Source of the DNA: Isotricha intestinalis | Taxonomy: Eukaryota > Ciliophora > Litostomatea > Vestibuliferida > Isotrichidae | Assembly (NCBI GenBank): GCA_023807065.1 | Contig: JAJJLU010004068.1 | Coordinates: 1-19,340 of the forward strand | DNA length: 19,340 bases | Reading direction: 5' to 3' | Part shown: piece by piece, positions 6,790 through 15,326 of the stretch | How the letters are laid out: each line of letters opens with the position of its first letter | Numbering within the stretch: position 1 is the stretch's first letter | The notes under the pieces: model-generated | What the model saw: the letters and a program-made list of their open reading frames with translations, nothing else | What the model was told of the DNA's origin: nothing | Database searches by the model: none | Position numbers and translations under genes: made by a program

Positions 6790-7971
6790 ATGAAGACAAA
6801 AAATAAATCTCTTAGTAATAAAAGGTTAATTTGGGATTTAAAAAACATATATAATGATTTAGGAAAAGAAAATAAATACAAACAACTTAAAGAAACATAT
6901 TTAAAGGATTTATTTCATTACTCAACAATCATTATAAAGAAACATATTCCAAAAATAGAAGAATCCAATAATAGTTTACTAAAGGAAGTAATTATTAATG
7001 AAATTAAAAAAGAATTTGAAATTCAAAATAAAAAAGAAAAAGAAAATATAAATTTAATGAAAAATATTTTAGAACTTTTAAAAATAAAAATTAAAGAGTT
7101 TAATAAAGATAATTTAAATAAAGTTGAATTAGAAGAAAAAGAAAAATTATCATTTGAAAATTTTTTAATTAAAAATCAAATAAAAGAAAAAAATGCTTTA
7201 ATTCAAAAAATGAAAGATTCATATTACGCATTAAAAGCATTTTATTTTTGTGGAGAATCAAATAGAGAAATTTATATAGATGAGCCTTTGGAAATTTCAG
7301 AAAAACAGAATTTTTCTTTTATGTGTGAAGAAAATTCATCAAAAACATTTTATTTTCCAAATAATAAAAATTCCAAAGTGATAAATTTGAATAAATTAAA
7401 CAAACAAATTTCAAAAAATTTAAAATTAAATGAGGAAAAAATAAAAGAGTCAATCAAATATTTAAATAATATAATAAAAATACAAAAAGAAAAAACACAT
7501 AAAGAAAAAATAATTAATGGATACATTTCTAAAATATCCAATGAAAGATTTAATATAAATTTAATTATAAAAATGAGAAATATTGATTCTGATGATTCTG
7601 ATTGTTCTTCAATTAGTGATAAAATTTCTTTTAAAGAATTGAATTCTGAAATAAATATAATTAATTATTATTCAACCAATGATTTTTCTGAAAAAAATTC
7701 TAATGAAGTTAATAATTGTAAGAATAATAATAAGTTATTAGATGAATTGATTTCATTGAAAAAAAAAAGTTTAAAATTAAAAAAAAATAGAAATAAATAT
7801 ATAAGTAAAATTCATAAAATTAAAAATATTAATGAAAGATTGAAAAATAAGATTAAACAGTTAAAAAATACTATTAGAATTTCTCAAAATTCTATTATTA
7901 AAAAAAATCTTATTATAAAGAAAGATGAAATTGAAATTGTAAATAATATTAATAATAAAATCAAATTATAA
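6790..7971 (+). CDS. 393-residue coiled-coil protein, unknown
   Basis: One open frame from an ATG in A-rich context to TAA. It is almost entirely Lys, Glu, Asn, Ile and Leu. Residues about 45-160 and 195-255 look like amphipathic coiled-coil helices. A middle segment (about 165-195) is less charged, with one Phe-Cys-Gly and one Met-Cys-Glu. A short acidic Asp/Ser stretch follows (about 265-278), then an Asn/Ser-rich linker and a very basic helical C-terminus (about 315-393). There is no signal peptide, membrane helix or catalytic motif. A structural or adaptor role is possible but no homologue is recognised. The upstream neighbour is divergent, and the next gene (actin-related) follows in the same direction after 196 bp. 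Confidence 0.75.
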   Translation: MKTKNKSLSNKRLIWDLKNIYNDLGKENKYKQLKETYLKDLFHYSTIIIKKHIPKIEESNNSLLKEVIINEIKKEFEIQNKKEKENINLMKNILELLKIKIKEFNKDNLNKVELEEKEKLSFENFLIKNQIKEKNALIQKMKDSYYALKAFYFCGESNREIYIDEPLEISEKQNFSFMCEENSSKTFYFPNNKNSKVINLNKLNKQISKNLKLNEEKIKESIKYLNNIIKIQKEKTHKEKIINGYISKISNERFNINLIIKMRNIDSDDSDCSSISDKISFKELNSEINIINYYSTNDFSEKNSNEVNNCKNNNKLLDELISLKKKSLKLKKNRNKYISKIHKIKNINERLKNKIKQLKNTIRISQNSIIKKNLIIKKDEIEIVNNINNKIKL

Positions 7972-8167
7972 GTGATTAGCTCATTTTTTTATATATATAA
8001 ATATATAAATTATAAATTTCAAAAGTATTTGAATGAGTAAACTAAAAATAACTTGATAAATAAACTTCTCTTAAATATTTTCTGAAATTGAAAAAAAAAT
8101 TTATTTAAATTAATATTAATAAACTTAGAAAAAAATAATAAAATTTTTTTAAAATATAAAAAATAAA
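7972..8167. other. A/T spacer upstream of the actin-related gene
   Basis: A 196-bp spacer between two plus-strand genes. It contains alternating TA sequence at about 7989-8012 and A-rich sequence immediately before the next start codon. Nothing else is recognised. Confidence 0.4.
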
Positions 8168-9694
8168 ATGTCATTACTAAACAAATTCAATGATTTAAAC
8201 TCTCCATTAATAATAAATATGGGGACTCAAAATATAAAATATTCTCAACCAATATTAAGTACTTATAAATTATCAAAAACAATAATAAATAAAAAAGAAA
8301 GTGAAGAAGAAATAGGAAAAAAAAAAGAAGAGGAAAAAATAATAAATGCAAATACAATATTTGATTTTGAAGGTTCAATGAAAATAAAACCAACATTAAA
8401 TTTTTTAGAAAATACAGAAATAGATGAAAAAGAAACAATAGAAATAGATTTTTCATTAGAAACCGAAGATTTACAAAATGATAGTTTTACTTTATTAAAT
8501 GAAAAAGATAAAATAAAATTTTCTTTTGAACCATTTTACAATGGAAATTTATTAAAAAAAGGAGAAATAGAATCATTTGGAAATATATTAAAAAAAATAG
8601 GTAAATTAGAATACGGAGAACAGAAATTTGAAAATGAGAAATATAGTCAAACACCATTAATAATATCATTAGATCCATTATCAAATGAAGAAATGTATGA
8701 TCAAGTTTCAAAAATATATTCTTATTGTTTTGAAAAATTAAATGCTTCATATATATTAATTTGTTCTCAAGCTATGTTAAATTTATTCAGTCATAATTTA
8801 TTAAATGGAATTGTCGTTGATATTGGAGAAAGTAATACTACTATTATTCCTGTTAAAAATGGTTTTGCTTGTTATGATAAAAGTGTTAAAAGTAATTTTT
8901 TAAGTGGAAGAACTATTACTGCTTTAATGAATAAAATTGATAATGATAATAATTTATTATCTTTTAGTGATTATAAAAAATATGATAATTTAAAAACAAA
9001 TGATAATTTTGAAATTTGGAATTTAAATAAACAATTCTTTGATGATGATAAAGATAAATTTAATCATTTAAATTATTTATTTTTTTATCCTGAATTATTT
9101 AGAGGATTATTTAGAAGAGAATTAAGTTTTTCTAATAATGATATTAAAAATTTCTTAAAAAATGGAATATTAGCAGATAAATCTTTAGAAAAAAAACATA
9201 TTAATTTTATTTCCATGGATGAAATTTTAAGAGATAATAAAATAATAAAAAGTAGTGAATTTGAGAATTTATTAAATTCATTTTATAATAATAAAAATAG
9301 TTTAGAAAAAGTTTTAAATGAATATAATGGAAATTATATTGAAAAAGAAGAATTAATTAAATTTAGACAATTTTCTCTATCTCAAAGAATAATTTCTAAA
9401 TTAGAAGATTATGTTAATGAAGATCCAAGTAATGGAATAAAATATTCAAATATTATTTTCACTGGAGGTGTTTTAAATACTAAAGGAATTAAAGAAGTTA
9501 TTAAAAATGATTTTGAAACTTTGTTTTTAAATTCTAAAATTAATTTACTTTTTCCTCAATGTAAAGATGCTAGATTTTCTATGTTTAAAGGAGCTAATTA
9601 TATTAGTAAATTAGATAATTTAGAATCTATTATGATTTCAAGACAAGAATATTTTGAAATTGGAGAAGAAAATTTGTGCTATAATTATATTTAA
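8168..9694 (+). CDS. Divergent actin-related protein
   Basis: A 508-residue protein with actin-fold landmarks in order. Near residues 14-24, Leu-Ile-Ile-Asn-Met-Gly stands where actin has its first phosphate loop, but the Asp-Asn-Gly-Ser-Gly consensus is altered. At 199-232 is the region corresponding to Gln-x-x-Leu-x-Leu followed by Gly-Ile-Val-Val-Asp-Ile-Gly-Glu and Ile-Pro-Val, the second phosphate loop. Ser-Gly-Arg-Thr-Ile-Thr at 246-251 matches actin Gly-Arg-Asp-Leu-Thr. Thr-Gly-Gly-Val near 432-435 matches the adenosine loop. Ile-Ser-Arg-Gln-Glu-Tyr near 490-495 matches the actin C-terminal Ser-Lys-x-Glu-Tyr. It is longer than actin (about 375) through an acidic Lys/Glu insert (about 40-130) and another at about 258-300 and 320-400. 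Actin-related proteins of this kind work in chromatin remodellers or dynactin. Which subclass this is cannot be told here, and ATP binding is uncertain. Confidence 0.85.
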   Translation: MSLLNKFNDLNSPLIINMGTQNIKYSQPILSTYKLSKTIINKKESEEEIGKKKEEEKIINANTIFDFEGSMKIKPTLNFLENTEIDEKETIEIDFSLETEDLQNDSFTLLNEKDKIKFSFEPFYNGNLLKKGEIESFGNILKKIGKLEYGEQKFENEKYSQTPLIISLDPLSNEEMYDQVSKIYSYCFEKLNASYILICSQAMLNLFSHNLLNGIVVDIGESNTTIIPVKNGFACYDKSVKSNFLSGRTITALMNKIDNDNNLLSFSDYKKYDNLKTNDNFEIWNLNKQFFDDDKDKFNHLNYLFFYPELFRGLFRRELSFSNNDIKNFLKNGILADKSLEKKHINFISMDEILRDNKIIKSSEFENLLNSFYNNKNSLEKVLNEYNGNYIEKEELIKFRQFSLSQRIISKLEDYVNEDPSNGIKYSNIIFTGGVLNTKGIKEVIKNDFETLFLNSKINLLFPQCKDARFSMFKGANYISKLDNLESIMISRQEYFEIGEENLCYNYI

Positions 9695-9913
9695 TTTAAT
9701 TTTTTTATTATATTAATGATAAGAAAATGGAAGGTAAAAATATTATATATATCTTTTTTTATTTTCAATTTTCTAATCAATTAAATGATAAATAAGTTAT
9801 TTAAATAATTTTTCAAATAATTTATTTTCATCAAAATTAATTTTTATTATTATCATTTTAATTATATATCATAAAAAAATAATTATAATAATATATAAAT
9901 TACAAAGAAATTA
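9695..9913. other. 219-bp spacer between two plus-strand genes
   Basis: A/T-rich spacer with runs such as the TA-rich stretch near 9742-9752 and A-rich sequence just before the ATG at 9914. No RNA gene or clear motif is seen. Confidence 0.4.
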
Positions 9914-11197
9914 ATGTTTGAATTTCCAAAAGAAATTGAGACAGAATATATAATTTTAAGATTAGCAATTTCATGTCAAATGGGAAAAAAAAAAGAAAAA
10001 AATACAAAATTATTTGAAACTGGAAATTTATTATCAAATAAAGCAAATGAAATTAAAATGTATGGTTTAAATAATGAGCTATTAAATTATTGTGATGAAA
10101 TTTATCCACAATTAGCAATTGAAGGTATAAAAAAAGGTTTAATCAAAGAAAATAAAGATGATAATGTTTATCAAATGAATAAAGAAGACATTAATTTTTT
10201 TAAAGATTTATTATCTAAAGATGCCCAAGATAAAGCAAACGAAATTATGATAAAGGCAAAATCATTATTTTATAAAGGAGGATTCAATTCTTTTAATCAA
10301 TTTTTTTATAGATTTATTAAAAATTTAAAAGGAATTGATGAAAATGATTTTGCTGACATTATAATTAAACATTTTATTTGTTCTGTTTGTTTAACACAAT
10401 ATAATGATTTTAAAAATAATCTTGAAACTGTTATGAAAAATCCTCATTCATTTGATTTGAAAATTTTATTATTTTTATTAAATTTCTTTGAAGAAAAATT
10501 TACTGCTGCTCTTAATGATGTTTTAAAGATACCAAATAATATTCCTGATTTTTTTTTTCAGAAAGTTTTCACTGAAGAAGAAATTTCATTATATATGGTA
10601 ATAACTATATTATTAAATTTTAATGAAACAATATATAAGAAAGTGTTAACTGAAAATACAATTCTTGTTTATAAGTTAAATGATTCTCATCCTGAAATTT
10701 TTGAAATATTAAATTTATATGATAATTGCGAATATGAAAAAGTTCTTTCTGAAATTGAAAAATGGAAAAAAGAAAAATTTGAAAAAGATCCTTGTTTATA
10801 TTTGATTTCAGATGTAATAGAAAAAAAGATAAAAATAAATATTTTGAAAGATATATTAAAAATTTGTTCTGCTGTTGATTTAAAATATTTAAAAACTTTA
10901 TTAAAATATGAAAATGAAATTGAACTTCAAAATATAATAATAAATATTGAAGATAATGATTCTAATGAGATTGCAATGGATGATATTTCAGGAATAATAT
11001 ATTGTAAAAAAAAAAATAAAATAAGTGATTCAATGGATAAATGTTTAAAAGCAAGTCAAAAAAATTTATCAAAAATATTTGACTTTATATATAAAGAAAC
11101 TTTAAATGGAACAACAGAAATATCTGATCAAACAAATTTAGAAAAAGTAAATTTTAATGATAATTTAATTATTGGAAAATATGGTTATTTTCCATGA
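9914..11197 (+). CDS. PCI-domain complex subunit (eIF3e / Rpn7 / CSN1 class)
   Basis: A 427-residue, mostly helical protein, close to the usual length of eIF3e (about 445) and Rpn7 (about 390). Residues about 100-200 form helical repeats, with Tyr-Lys-Gly-Gly and Phe-x-x-Phe-Phe placed where eIF3e and Rpn7 have their TPR-like repeats. Residues about 256-365 look like a PCI module: a helix pair (Phe-Glu-Ile-Leu...Tyr-Asp-Asn-Cys-Glu-Tyr), a Leu-x-x-Ile-x-x-Val-Ile-Glu-Lys-Lys helix, then a winged-helix part (Val-Asp-Leu-Lys-Tyr-Leu...Asp-Ile-Ser-Gly-Ile-Ile-Tyr). The tail has an extra helix (370-393), as in eIF3e. I lean to eIF3e (translation initiation) but the lid/proteasome and COP9 paralogues cannot be excluded. 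It ends in TGA, the only TGA stop in the window's clean genes. Its 3' end faces the Beclin-like gene across 40 bp. Confidence 0.7.
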   Translation: MFEFPKEIETEYIILRLAISCQMGKKKEKNTKLFETGNLLSNKANEIKMYGLNNELLNYCDEIYPQLAIEGIKKGLIKENKDDNVYQMNKEDINFFKDLLSKDAQDKANEIMIKAKSLFYKGGFNSFNQFFYRFIKNLKGIDENDFADIIIKHFICSVCLTQYNDFKNNLETVMKNPHSFDLKILLFLLNFFEEKFTAALNDVLKIPNNIPDFFFQKVFTEEEISLYMVITILLNFNETIYKKVLTENTILVYKLNDSHPEIFEILNLYDNCEYEKVLSEIEKWKKEKFEKDPCLYLISDVIEKKIKINILKDILKICSAVDLKYLKTLLKYENEIELQNIIINIEDNDSNEIAMDDISGIIYCKKKNKISDSMDKCLKASQKNLSKIFDFIYKETLNGTTEISDQTNLEKVNFNDNLIIGKYGYFP

Positions 11198-11237
11198 ATA
11201 TGAATATTAAATATTTAAAAATAAAATTTACATTAAT

Positions 11238-12245
11238 TTAATTAAAATAATTTTTTAATTTTTGATGAGTTAAAATTGAATTTAAAAAAACAATAACATC
11301 ATTCATATTATTAGTGAAAGTATCTAAATTAATAAATCCATTAATAGAATATCCAACAGTAGTTCCAAATGATAAATCTCCAATATTAAATGTTACATTA
11401 ATATAAGTAATTAATTCTTTTAAATATTCATTATAATAATTCATTCCATTTGAAAATATTTTTTTAGATGATTCTTTTTCATTTAATAAATATAATAAAT
11501 ATATTTTTTTTTCTTTTCTATTTAAAATATATGAGCCAACTGGATTTGAGAATAAAGTATAATTTTCAGTTAAAAAATTTAATTTTGAAGCAATTATTTC
11601 TGTTAAATTTATTAAATCTCTCATTCCTTTATTAAAATTTTTTACTTGATCTTTTATTATTAATAATGAATTATTATTTAATTTACAATTTTCAACATCT
11701 ATTTTATATAATTCTTTTAATGAAGATGTATCATTAATTATTTTTTCTTTTTCTTTCATAAAATCTAAATCTTCACTTAATTTATTTAAATGATTATTTT
11801 GGTTTTCTAATTCTAAAAATTGTTGTTTTAAACTTTCCAATTCCTTCTTTTTTTTTTCTTCTTCTTCTTTTAATTCATTTAATTCTTCTTCTCCTTTTTT
11901 ATTATCTTCTAATAATTTATTATAATCTATTTTTAAGATTTCTTTTAATTTTTCATCTTGTAAATCAAGAATTAAATTTTTTAATCCTTTTTCAAAAACA
12001 TCTATTTCTTTTTTTTGTTTTTCAAATAATTTTTCATATTTTTCTTGAAATTTTTGGACACAATCAATACAAATCCACTTTTTTAAATTTAAATCTTTTT
12101 CTTTTACCATTTCATCAATTCTTTCATTAATTTCATTTTCATTTAATTTATTATTTTCAAAAATATAATAATTAGGATTGATAGAATACTCATATTCATT
12201 TTCATCTTTATGTCCACATTCAAAACATGTAATTTTCTTTAACAT
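11238..12245 (-). CDS. Beclin/Atg6-like autophagy protein
   Basis: A 335-residue protein with Beclin-family order. Paired Cys-x-x-Cys motifs lie at 7/10 and 59/62, corresponding to the Cys pairs before the coiled coil in Beclin 1. A long charged coiled coil follows (about 65-185), then a C-terminal beta-alpha repeated (BARA-like) domain (about 186-335). In that domain, Asn-Leu-Thr-Glu-Ile-Ile-Ala-Ser-Lys-Leu resembles the family's Ala-Trp-Gly-Gln...Leu-Leu...Leu region, and the last 40 residues fit the Phe...Ala-Leu...Leu-x-x-x-Leu...Phe tail. Beclin scaffolds the Vps34 PI3-kinase complex in autophagy and endosome maturation. It is short for the family (Beclin 1 is 450). The region between the two Cys pairs, which includes the BH3 motif in animals, is only about 48 residues. 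UVRAG/Atg14-type proteins are alternatives, but the Cys pairs favour Beclin. It shares a 39-bp divergent promoter region with the next gene. Confidence 0.75.
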   Translation of the reverse strand: MLKKITCFECGHKDENEYEYSINPNYYIFENNKLNENEINERIDEMVKEKDLNLKKWICIDCVQKFQEKYEKLFEKQKKEIDVFEKGLKNLILDLQDEKLKEILKIDYNKLLEDNKKGEEELNELKEEEEKKKKELESLKQQFLELENQNNHLNKLSEDLDFMKEKEKIINDTSSLKELYKIDVENCKLNNNSLLIIKDQVKNFNKGMRDLINLTEIIASKLNFLTENYTLFSNPVGSYILNRKEKKIYLLYLLNEKESSKKIFSNGMNYYNEYLKELITYINVTFNIGDLSFGTTVGYSINGFINLDTFTNNMNDVIVFLNSILTHQKLKNYFN

Positions 12246-12284
12246 AATAAATATTTTTTATAAAAAATAAATTAAAAATAACAA
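12246..12284. promoter_or_regulatory. 39-bp bidirectional promoter space
   Basis: The start codons of the Beclin-like gene (minus) and the 315-residue gene (plus) are 39 bp apart, so both promoters and both 5' leaders must fit here or extend into the neighbouring coding sequences. The spacer is A/T only, apart from a single C next to the plus-strand ATG. Confidence 0.65.
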
Positions 12285-13232
12285 ATGGAAAAAACTAGGA
12301 ATAAAGGAATATTATTTAAAAGTAATTTTAACTTTCCTGAAGAATACAATTCTCTTCCTCCTTTAAAATTAAAAATAAATTATTGTACAAATGAATTAAG
12401 TGAAGATTTAAGTACTTTAAGAGATGAAAGATATTTAAATAATAATCCCAACAATAACAGTAATTTTAATATTAAAAATAAAAATAAGAATAATCTTTTA
12501 AAAAATAACACTTCAAGTAAAATATTTAAAAATTATAATTTTCAAAGATCAGTTATTAAACCAAGTTTATATCAAACTGAAAGAATGAAAAAAAATTTTG
12601 AAAGGACAATAAATAATTTTAATTTTTTAGAAGATCCTATGAAAGTAAGAATAAAAAAATATAGACTTCAAATTTTAAATAAAAAACAAAATTCAGAATC
12701 TGATACTTTAAAATATTATTTAACAAGTTCAAATATTGAAGATATAAAAGAAGATAAAAAAAAAATTATAAAGCAATTAAAAGAACTTGATAAAAGTTCT
12801 TCTTTAACTAATAAAATTATATCTAAAAGAAATGCTGAAAAAAACGAAGAAATTTTGAAAATAATTAAAAAAAGAATTAAAAGAGATAAAAAAATGCTTT
12901 TTTTAACTGATGAATTTTTAGAACCAGAAAAAATAAAACCTTTTGATATTCCTAATAAAAATAATGCTTTTTATTCTAATTTAGATAATATTATTCATAA
13001 AATTAAAGAAAGTAGTCTTTCTACTTCTATTATTTTTAATAATTTAAAAAGATTAAATCATAAAACAAAAGAATTTATAAAAAGGAAAAATGATATTAAA
13101 ATTCAAAATAAAGGATTTGAAAAATTTGATAAGTTAATTTCTAATGGAGAAATTATTAAAAAAGAGTTTGATACAAATTATAGAAAAATAAAAAAAAAAA
13201 TAAAAGAAGATGAAATACAAAAATTTAATTAA
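12285..13232 (+). CDS. 315-residue basic protein, unknown
   Basis: One open frame starting with Met-Glu-Lys-Thr and ending in TAA. The N-terminal 35 residues contain a Pro-rich bit (Leu-Pro-Pro-Leu). An Asn-rich segment (about 50-75) follows, then Lys/Arg-rich helical stretches (about 95-135 and 150-205), including Lys-Lys-Arg-Ile-Lys-Arg-Asp-Lys-Lys, a possible nuclear localisation signal. The C-terminal third (about 225-315) is again basic and helical. There are no membrane helices or catalytic motifs. It may be a structural or nucleic-acid/microtubule-binding protein, but that is inferred from charge alone. It is transcribed divergently from the Beclin-like gene and ends 100 bp from the convergent dynein light chain gene. 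Confidence 0.75.
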   Translation: MEKTRNKGILFKSNFNFPEEYNSLPPLKLKINYCTNELSEDLSTLRDERYLNNNPNNNSNFNIKNKNKNNLLKNNTSSKIFKNYNFQRSVIKPSLYQTERMKKNFERTINNFNFLEDPMKVRIKKYRLQILNKKQNSESDTLKYYLTSSNIEDIKEDKKKIIKQLKELDKSSSLTNKIISKRNAEKNEEILKIIKKRIKRDKKMLFLTDEFLEPEKIKPFDIPNKNNAFYSNLDNIIHKIKESSLSTSIIFNNLKRLNHKTKEFIKRKNDIKIQNKGFEKFDKLISNGEIIKKEFDTNYRKIKKKIKEDEIQKFN

Positions 13233-13332
13233 AAATATTATAATATATTAATTCAAAAATTATTTATTAGTTCCAATTAAAAAAAAAAAAAAATTTTAAA
13301 AAGTATCAATTTCAAATTTAAAAAAAATAATT
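13233..13332. other. 100-bp convergent intergenic region
   Basis: This holds the 3' regions of two convergent genes. A long A run (about 13280-13292) and further A runs near 13320-13328 are visible. No terminator hairpin is seen. Confidence 0.45.
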
Positions 13333-13677
13333 TTAAGATTTCTGAGTTATTTTATATCCAGCAATAGAAATAACTAAATCATAATATTTACTATCATTAT
13401 AAAAATGAGTGACCTGTCCATCAGCAGTATTATCAACATACATTGCACTTCCATAATTTAATGCTGCCCCTACTTTTTGTTGAAGCAGAACAGTAACAGA
13501 GTATTTAAACATTTTTTTTAATTTATGTAATTCTCTATATAAATCATCTATTATTGTTCTTGTAAATTCTCTAAATTGAGTTACATTTAAATTTTTTTCT
13601 GCTTGACAATCTGCTTCTATCACATCTAATATTACTTTTTTAATTAAATCTTCTTCAAAATCTCCATCTTCTCCCAT
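13333..13677 (-). CDS. Tctex-type dynein light chain
   Basis: A 114-residue protein, the normal size of DYNLT/Tctex1 (113 in human DYNLT1). The C-terminal two thirds match the family closely: a helix ending in Leu-x-Lys-Met-Phe-Lys-Tyr, the beta strand Ser-Val-Thr-Val-Leu-Leu-Gln-Gln-Lys (compare Ile-Val-Thr-Cys-Val-Ile-Met-Gln-Lys), Gly-Ala-Ala-Leu, an acidic turn with Asp-Gly, and the final Tyr-Asp-Leu-Val-Ile-Ser-Ile-Ala-Gly-Tyr strand (compare Tyr-Cys-Ile-Val-Ser-Ala-Phe-Gly). Such chains dimerise on dynein intermediate chains in cytoplasmic dynein and outer/inner arm or ciliary dyneins and dock cargo. The start at Met-Gly-Glu-Asp gives an intact N-terminal helix. Its presence supports a motile or ciliated eukaryote. 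It is divergent to the Ubl/B-box gene across 71 bp. Ends in TAA. Confidence 0.93.
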   Translation of the reverse strand: MGEDGDFEEDLIKKVILDVIEADCQAEKNLNVTQFREFTRTIIDDLYRELHKLKKMFKYSVTVLLQQKVGAALNYGSAMYVDNTADGQVTHFYNDSKYYDLVISIAGYKITQKS

Positions 13678-13748
13678 TTTAATTTAATAAGTTATATTCA
13701 AATTTTATATTTTTTTTAATTTATTTTTTTAATTAAACAGTTACATTA
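13678..13748. promoter_or_regulatory. 71-bp divergent promoter space
   Basis: A bidirectional spacer between the Tctex1 and the Ubl/B-box start codons. It is almost wholly A/T, with T runs near 13708-13730 and one CAG before the plus-strand start. Both promoters must lie here or within the coding ends. Confidence 0.55.
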
Positions 13749-15059
13749 ATGTCATCCTATTTTGATTCTAAAAAAATTAAAGTTAATCTTGAATTTAATG
13801 GAATAAAAAAATCTAGCCAAATTTCTCCATATAAAAATATTAGTTATATTAAGGATATTGCTAAAGATTTATATAAACCTTTAAAAAATGAAATTATTTT
13901 AATTTATAAGAATAAAGATATTTCTGAATATGATAATGTAATAATTGCTGATCATTTTAAAAAACAAACTGTAATAAATTTAAAAATAGAAATTAAAGAT
14001 GAAAAAAATATAAAAAATAATACAATAGAAAAGAAAAAAAATAATACAATAGAAAAAGGAAAAAAAGAAGAATTAATATGTCCTTGTCAAAGAGCATATA
14101 TAAATGGATATTGTAGAAATTGTAAGAAATTTATATGTGATTTTTGTAGAATTAATAAAATGCATCATAAACATAAAATAATTCAAATAGATAGAAATGA
14201 TTTAGTTGAAAGTGTAAAATTATATGCTATTACTTTACAAAGTAATATTCCAAAAAAAATGAATGAAGCTGATGATGATTTTGAAAAATTAGAAAATAAT
14301 AAAGAAATTTATAATATTGAAAATAGATATAATGATATAAATGAAAAATTATCTCATATTTATAGTATTTATAACAAAAAATATATGGATATATTAAATA
14401 CTAATAATGATAATGTTAATGAAACTATTAATAATTATTCTTCTGGAAGTTATGATGTTAATTTAGAATTAGATGATATTGTAAATGAAATTATTGAAAA
14501 GTTTATCAAACAAAAGAAAATTATGAGAGAAGAAGAATTTAAATATTATTTTCAACTTTTAAGTGAAAAGGAAAAAAAAATAGAAAATACTATATTACCA
14601 ATTATTCCTTATACACTTAGTAATGATATAAAGGAAAAAATAAATGATATGTATGATAAAATTGAAAAAGTATTAGATTTAACTTTAGAAGCTAAAAATC
14701 CAATTGGATTAAGTAGTGAAACTTTTAGAATATATAATTTAATTTTACAAAATAGAAATGATGAAGAAGAAGAAGAAGATGAAGAAAATAAAAACGAAGA
14801 AAGTGAAAAAAAAGAAGAAATAAATGAAGAAAATAATGAAGAAAAAAATGAAGAAGAAAATGAAAATGAAGAAAAAGAAGAAAACAATTCTCTTGATGAG
14901 GATGAAAATGGAAAACAATTATTAAAGGGAATTAAGAATAAAAGAGATTTACAAGATAAAGAAAGACAAAATTTAATGAATGAAGGTATTTTAAATAAGG
15001 ATCCAAATAAGTATATTGAAAAACAAGAAGTTGAAGATAAAAATATTTATAATGAATAA
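13749..15059 (+). CDS. Ubiquitin-like / B-box zinc finger protein with acidic tail
   Basis: A 436-residue protein. Residues about 8-82 show the length and strand pattern of a ubiquitin-like fold (Ile-Lys-Val-Asn-Leu-Glu... Ile-Ala-Lys-Asp-Leu ... Ile-Ile-Leu-Ile-Tyr-Lys-Asn-Lys-Asp, like the ubiquitin Leu-Ile-Phe-Ala-Gly-Lys strand). A Lys/Asn linker follows. Residues 111-142 form a B-box-like zinc finger with Cys at 111, 113, 122, 125, 130, 133 and His at 139, 140, 142; a Cys-x-x-Cys-x-x-x-x-Cys-x-x-Cys ladder is visible. The middle (155-330) is helical. An acidic run dominated by Glu and Asp lies at about 338-386, with a basic C-terminus after it. There is no RING domain before the B-box, so this is not a typical TRIM E3. 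It may be a ubiquitin-pathway adaptor or scaffold; this is inferred from domains only. Start as given; TAA stop. Confidence 0.75.
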   Translation: MSSYFDSKKIKVNLEFNGIKKSSQISPYKNISYIKDIAKDLYKPLKNEIILIYKNKDISEYDNVIIADHFKKQTVINLKIEIKDEKNIKNNTIEKKKNNTIEKGKKEELICPCQRAYINGYCRNCKKFICDFCRINKMHHKHKIIQIDRNDLVESVKLYAITLQSNIPKKMNEADDDFEKLENNKEIYNIENRYNDINEKLSHIYSIYNKKYMDILNTNNDNVNETINNYSSGSYDVNLELDDIVNEIIEKFIKQKKIMREEEFKYYFQLLSEKEKKIENTILPIIPYTLSNDIKEKINDMYDKIEKVLDLTLEAKNPIGLSSETFRIYNLILQNRNDEEEEEDEENKNEESEKKEEINEENNEEKNEEENENEEKEENNSLDEDENGKQLLKGIKNKRDLQDKERQNLMNEGILNKDPNKYIEKQEVEDKNIYNE

Positions 15060-15326
15060 AAAATTAAATAATTTGAATTTATATATAAATAATTATTTTA
15101 TATCCAAAAAAATAATTTTAACATTTAATTTTTATAATTTAAATGTAAAATAAAATTTTATTTAATGTATTTCCCGATAAAATTAAGTTTATTGATATAG
15201 AAATTTTTTAATAAATAAAAATAAAGAATGTAAAAAAATAATATTATATATTCTTATAAATATAATTTAATAGATGATTAAAAAAATCAAGATTTATACC
15301 ATAAAATAATTATAACATTTTAAAAA
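15060..15326. other. 267-bp A/T spacer with a small inverted repeat
   Basis: This separates the Ubl/B-box gene from the Myb-like gene. It is A/T rich, with a perfect 8-bp inverted repeat at 15121-15146. No open frame or RNA gene is recognised. Confidence 0.45.
15121..15146. terminator. Perfect 8-bp inverted repeat, possible 3' hairpin
   Basis: The arms ACATTTAA and TTAAATGT are separated by 10 bases and lie about 60 bp after the stop of the Ubl/B-box gene. In such A/T-rich DNA this may be chance, so the terminator label is only a guess. Confidence 0.25.

Noticed and set aside
14609..14887. Minus-strand Ser/Phe-rich frame opposite the acidic tail of the Ubl/B-box gene
   Set aside because: It is the complement of GAA runs; Ser/Phe repeats are an artefact.
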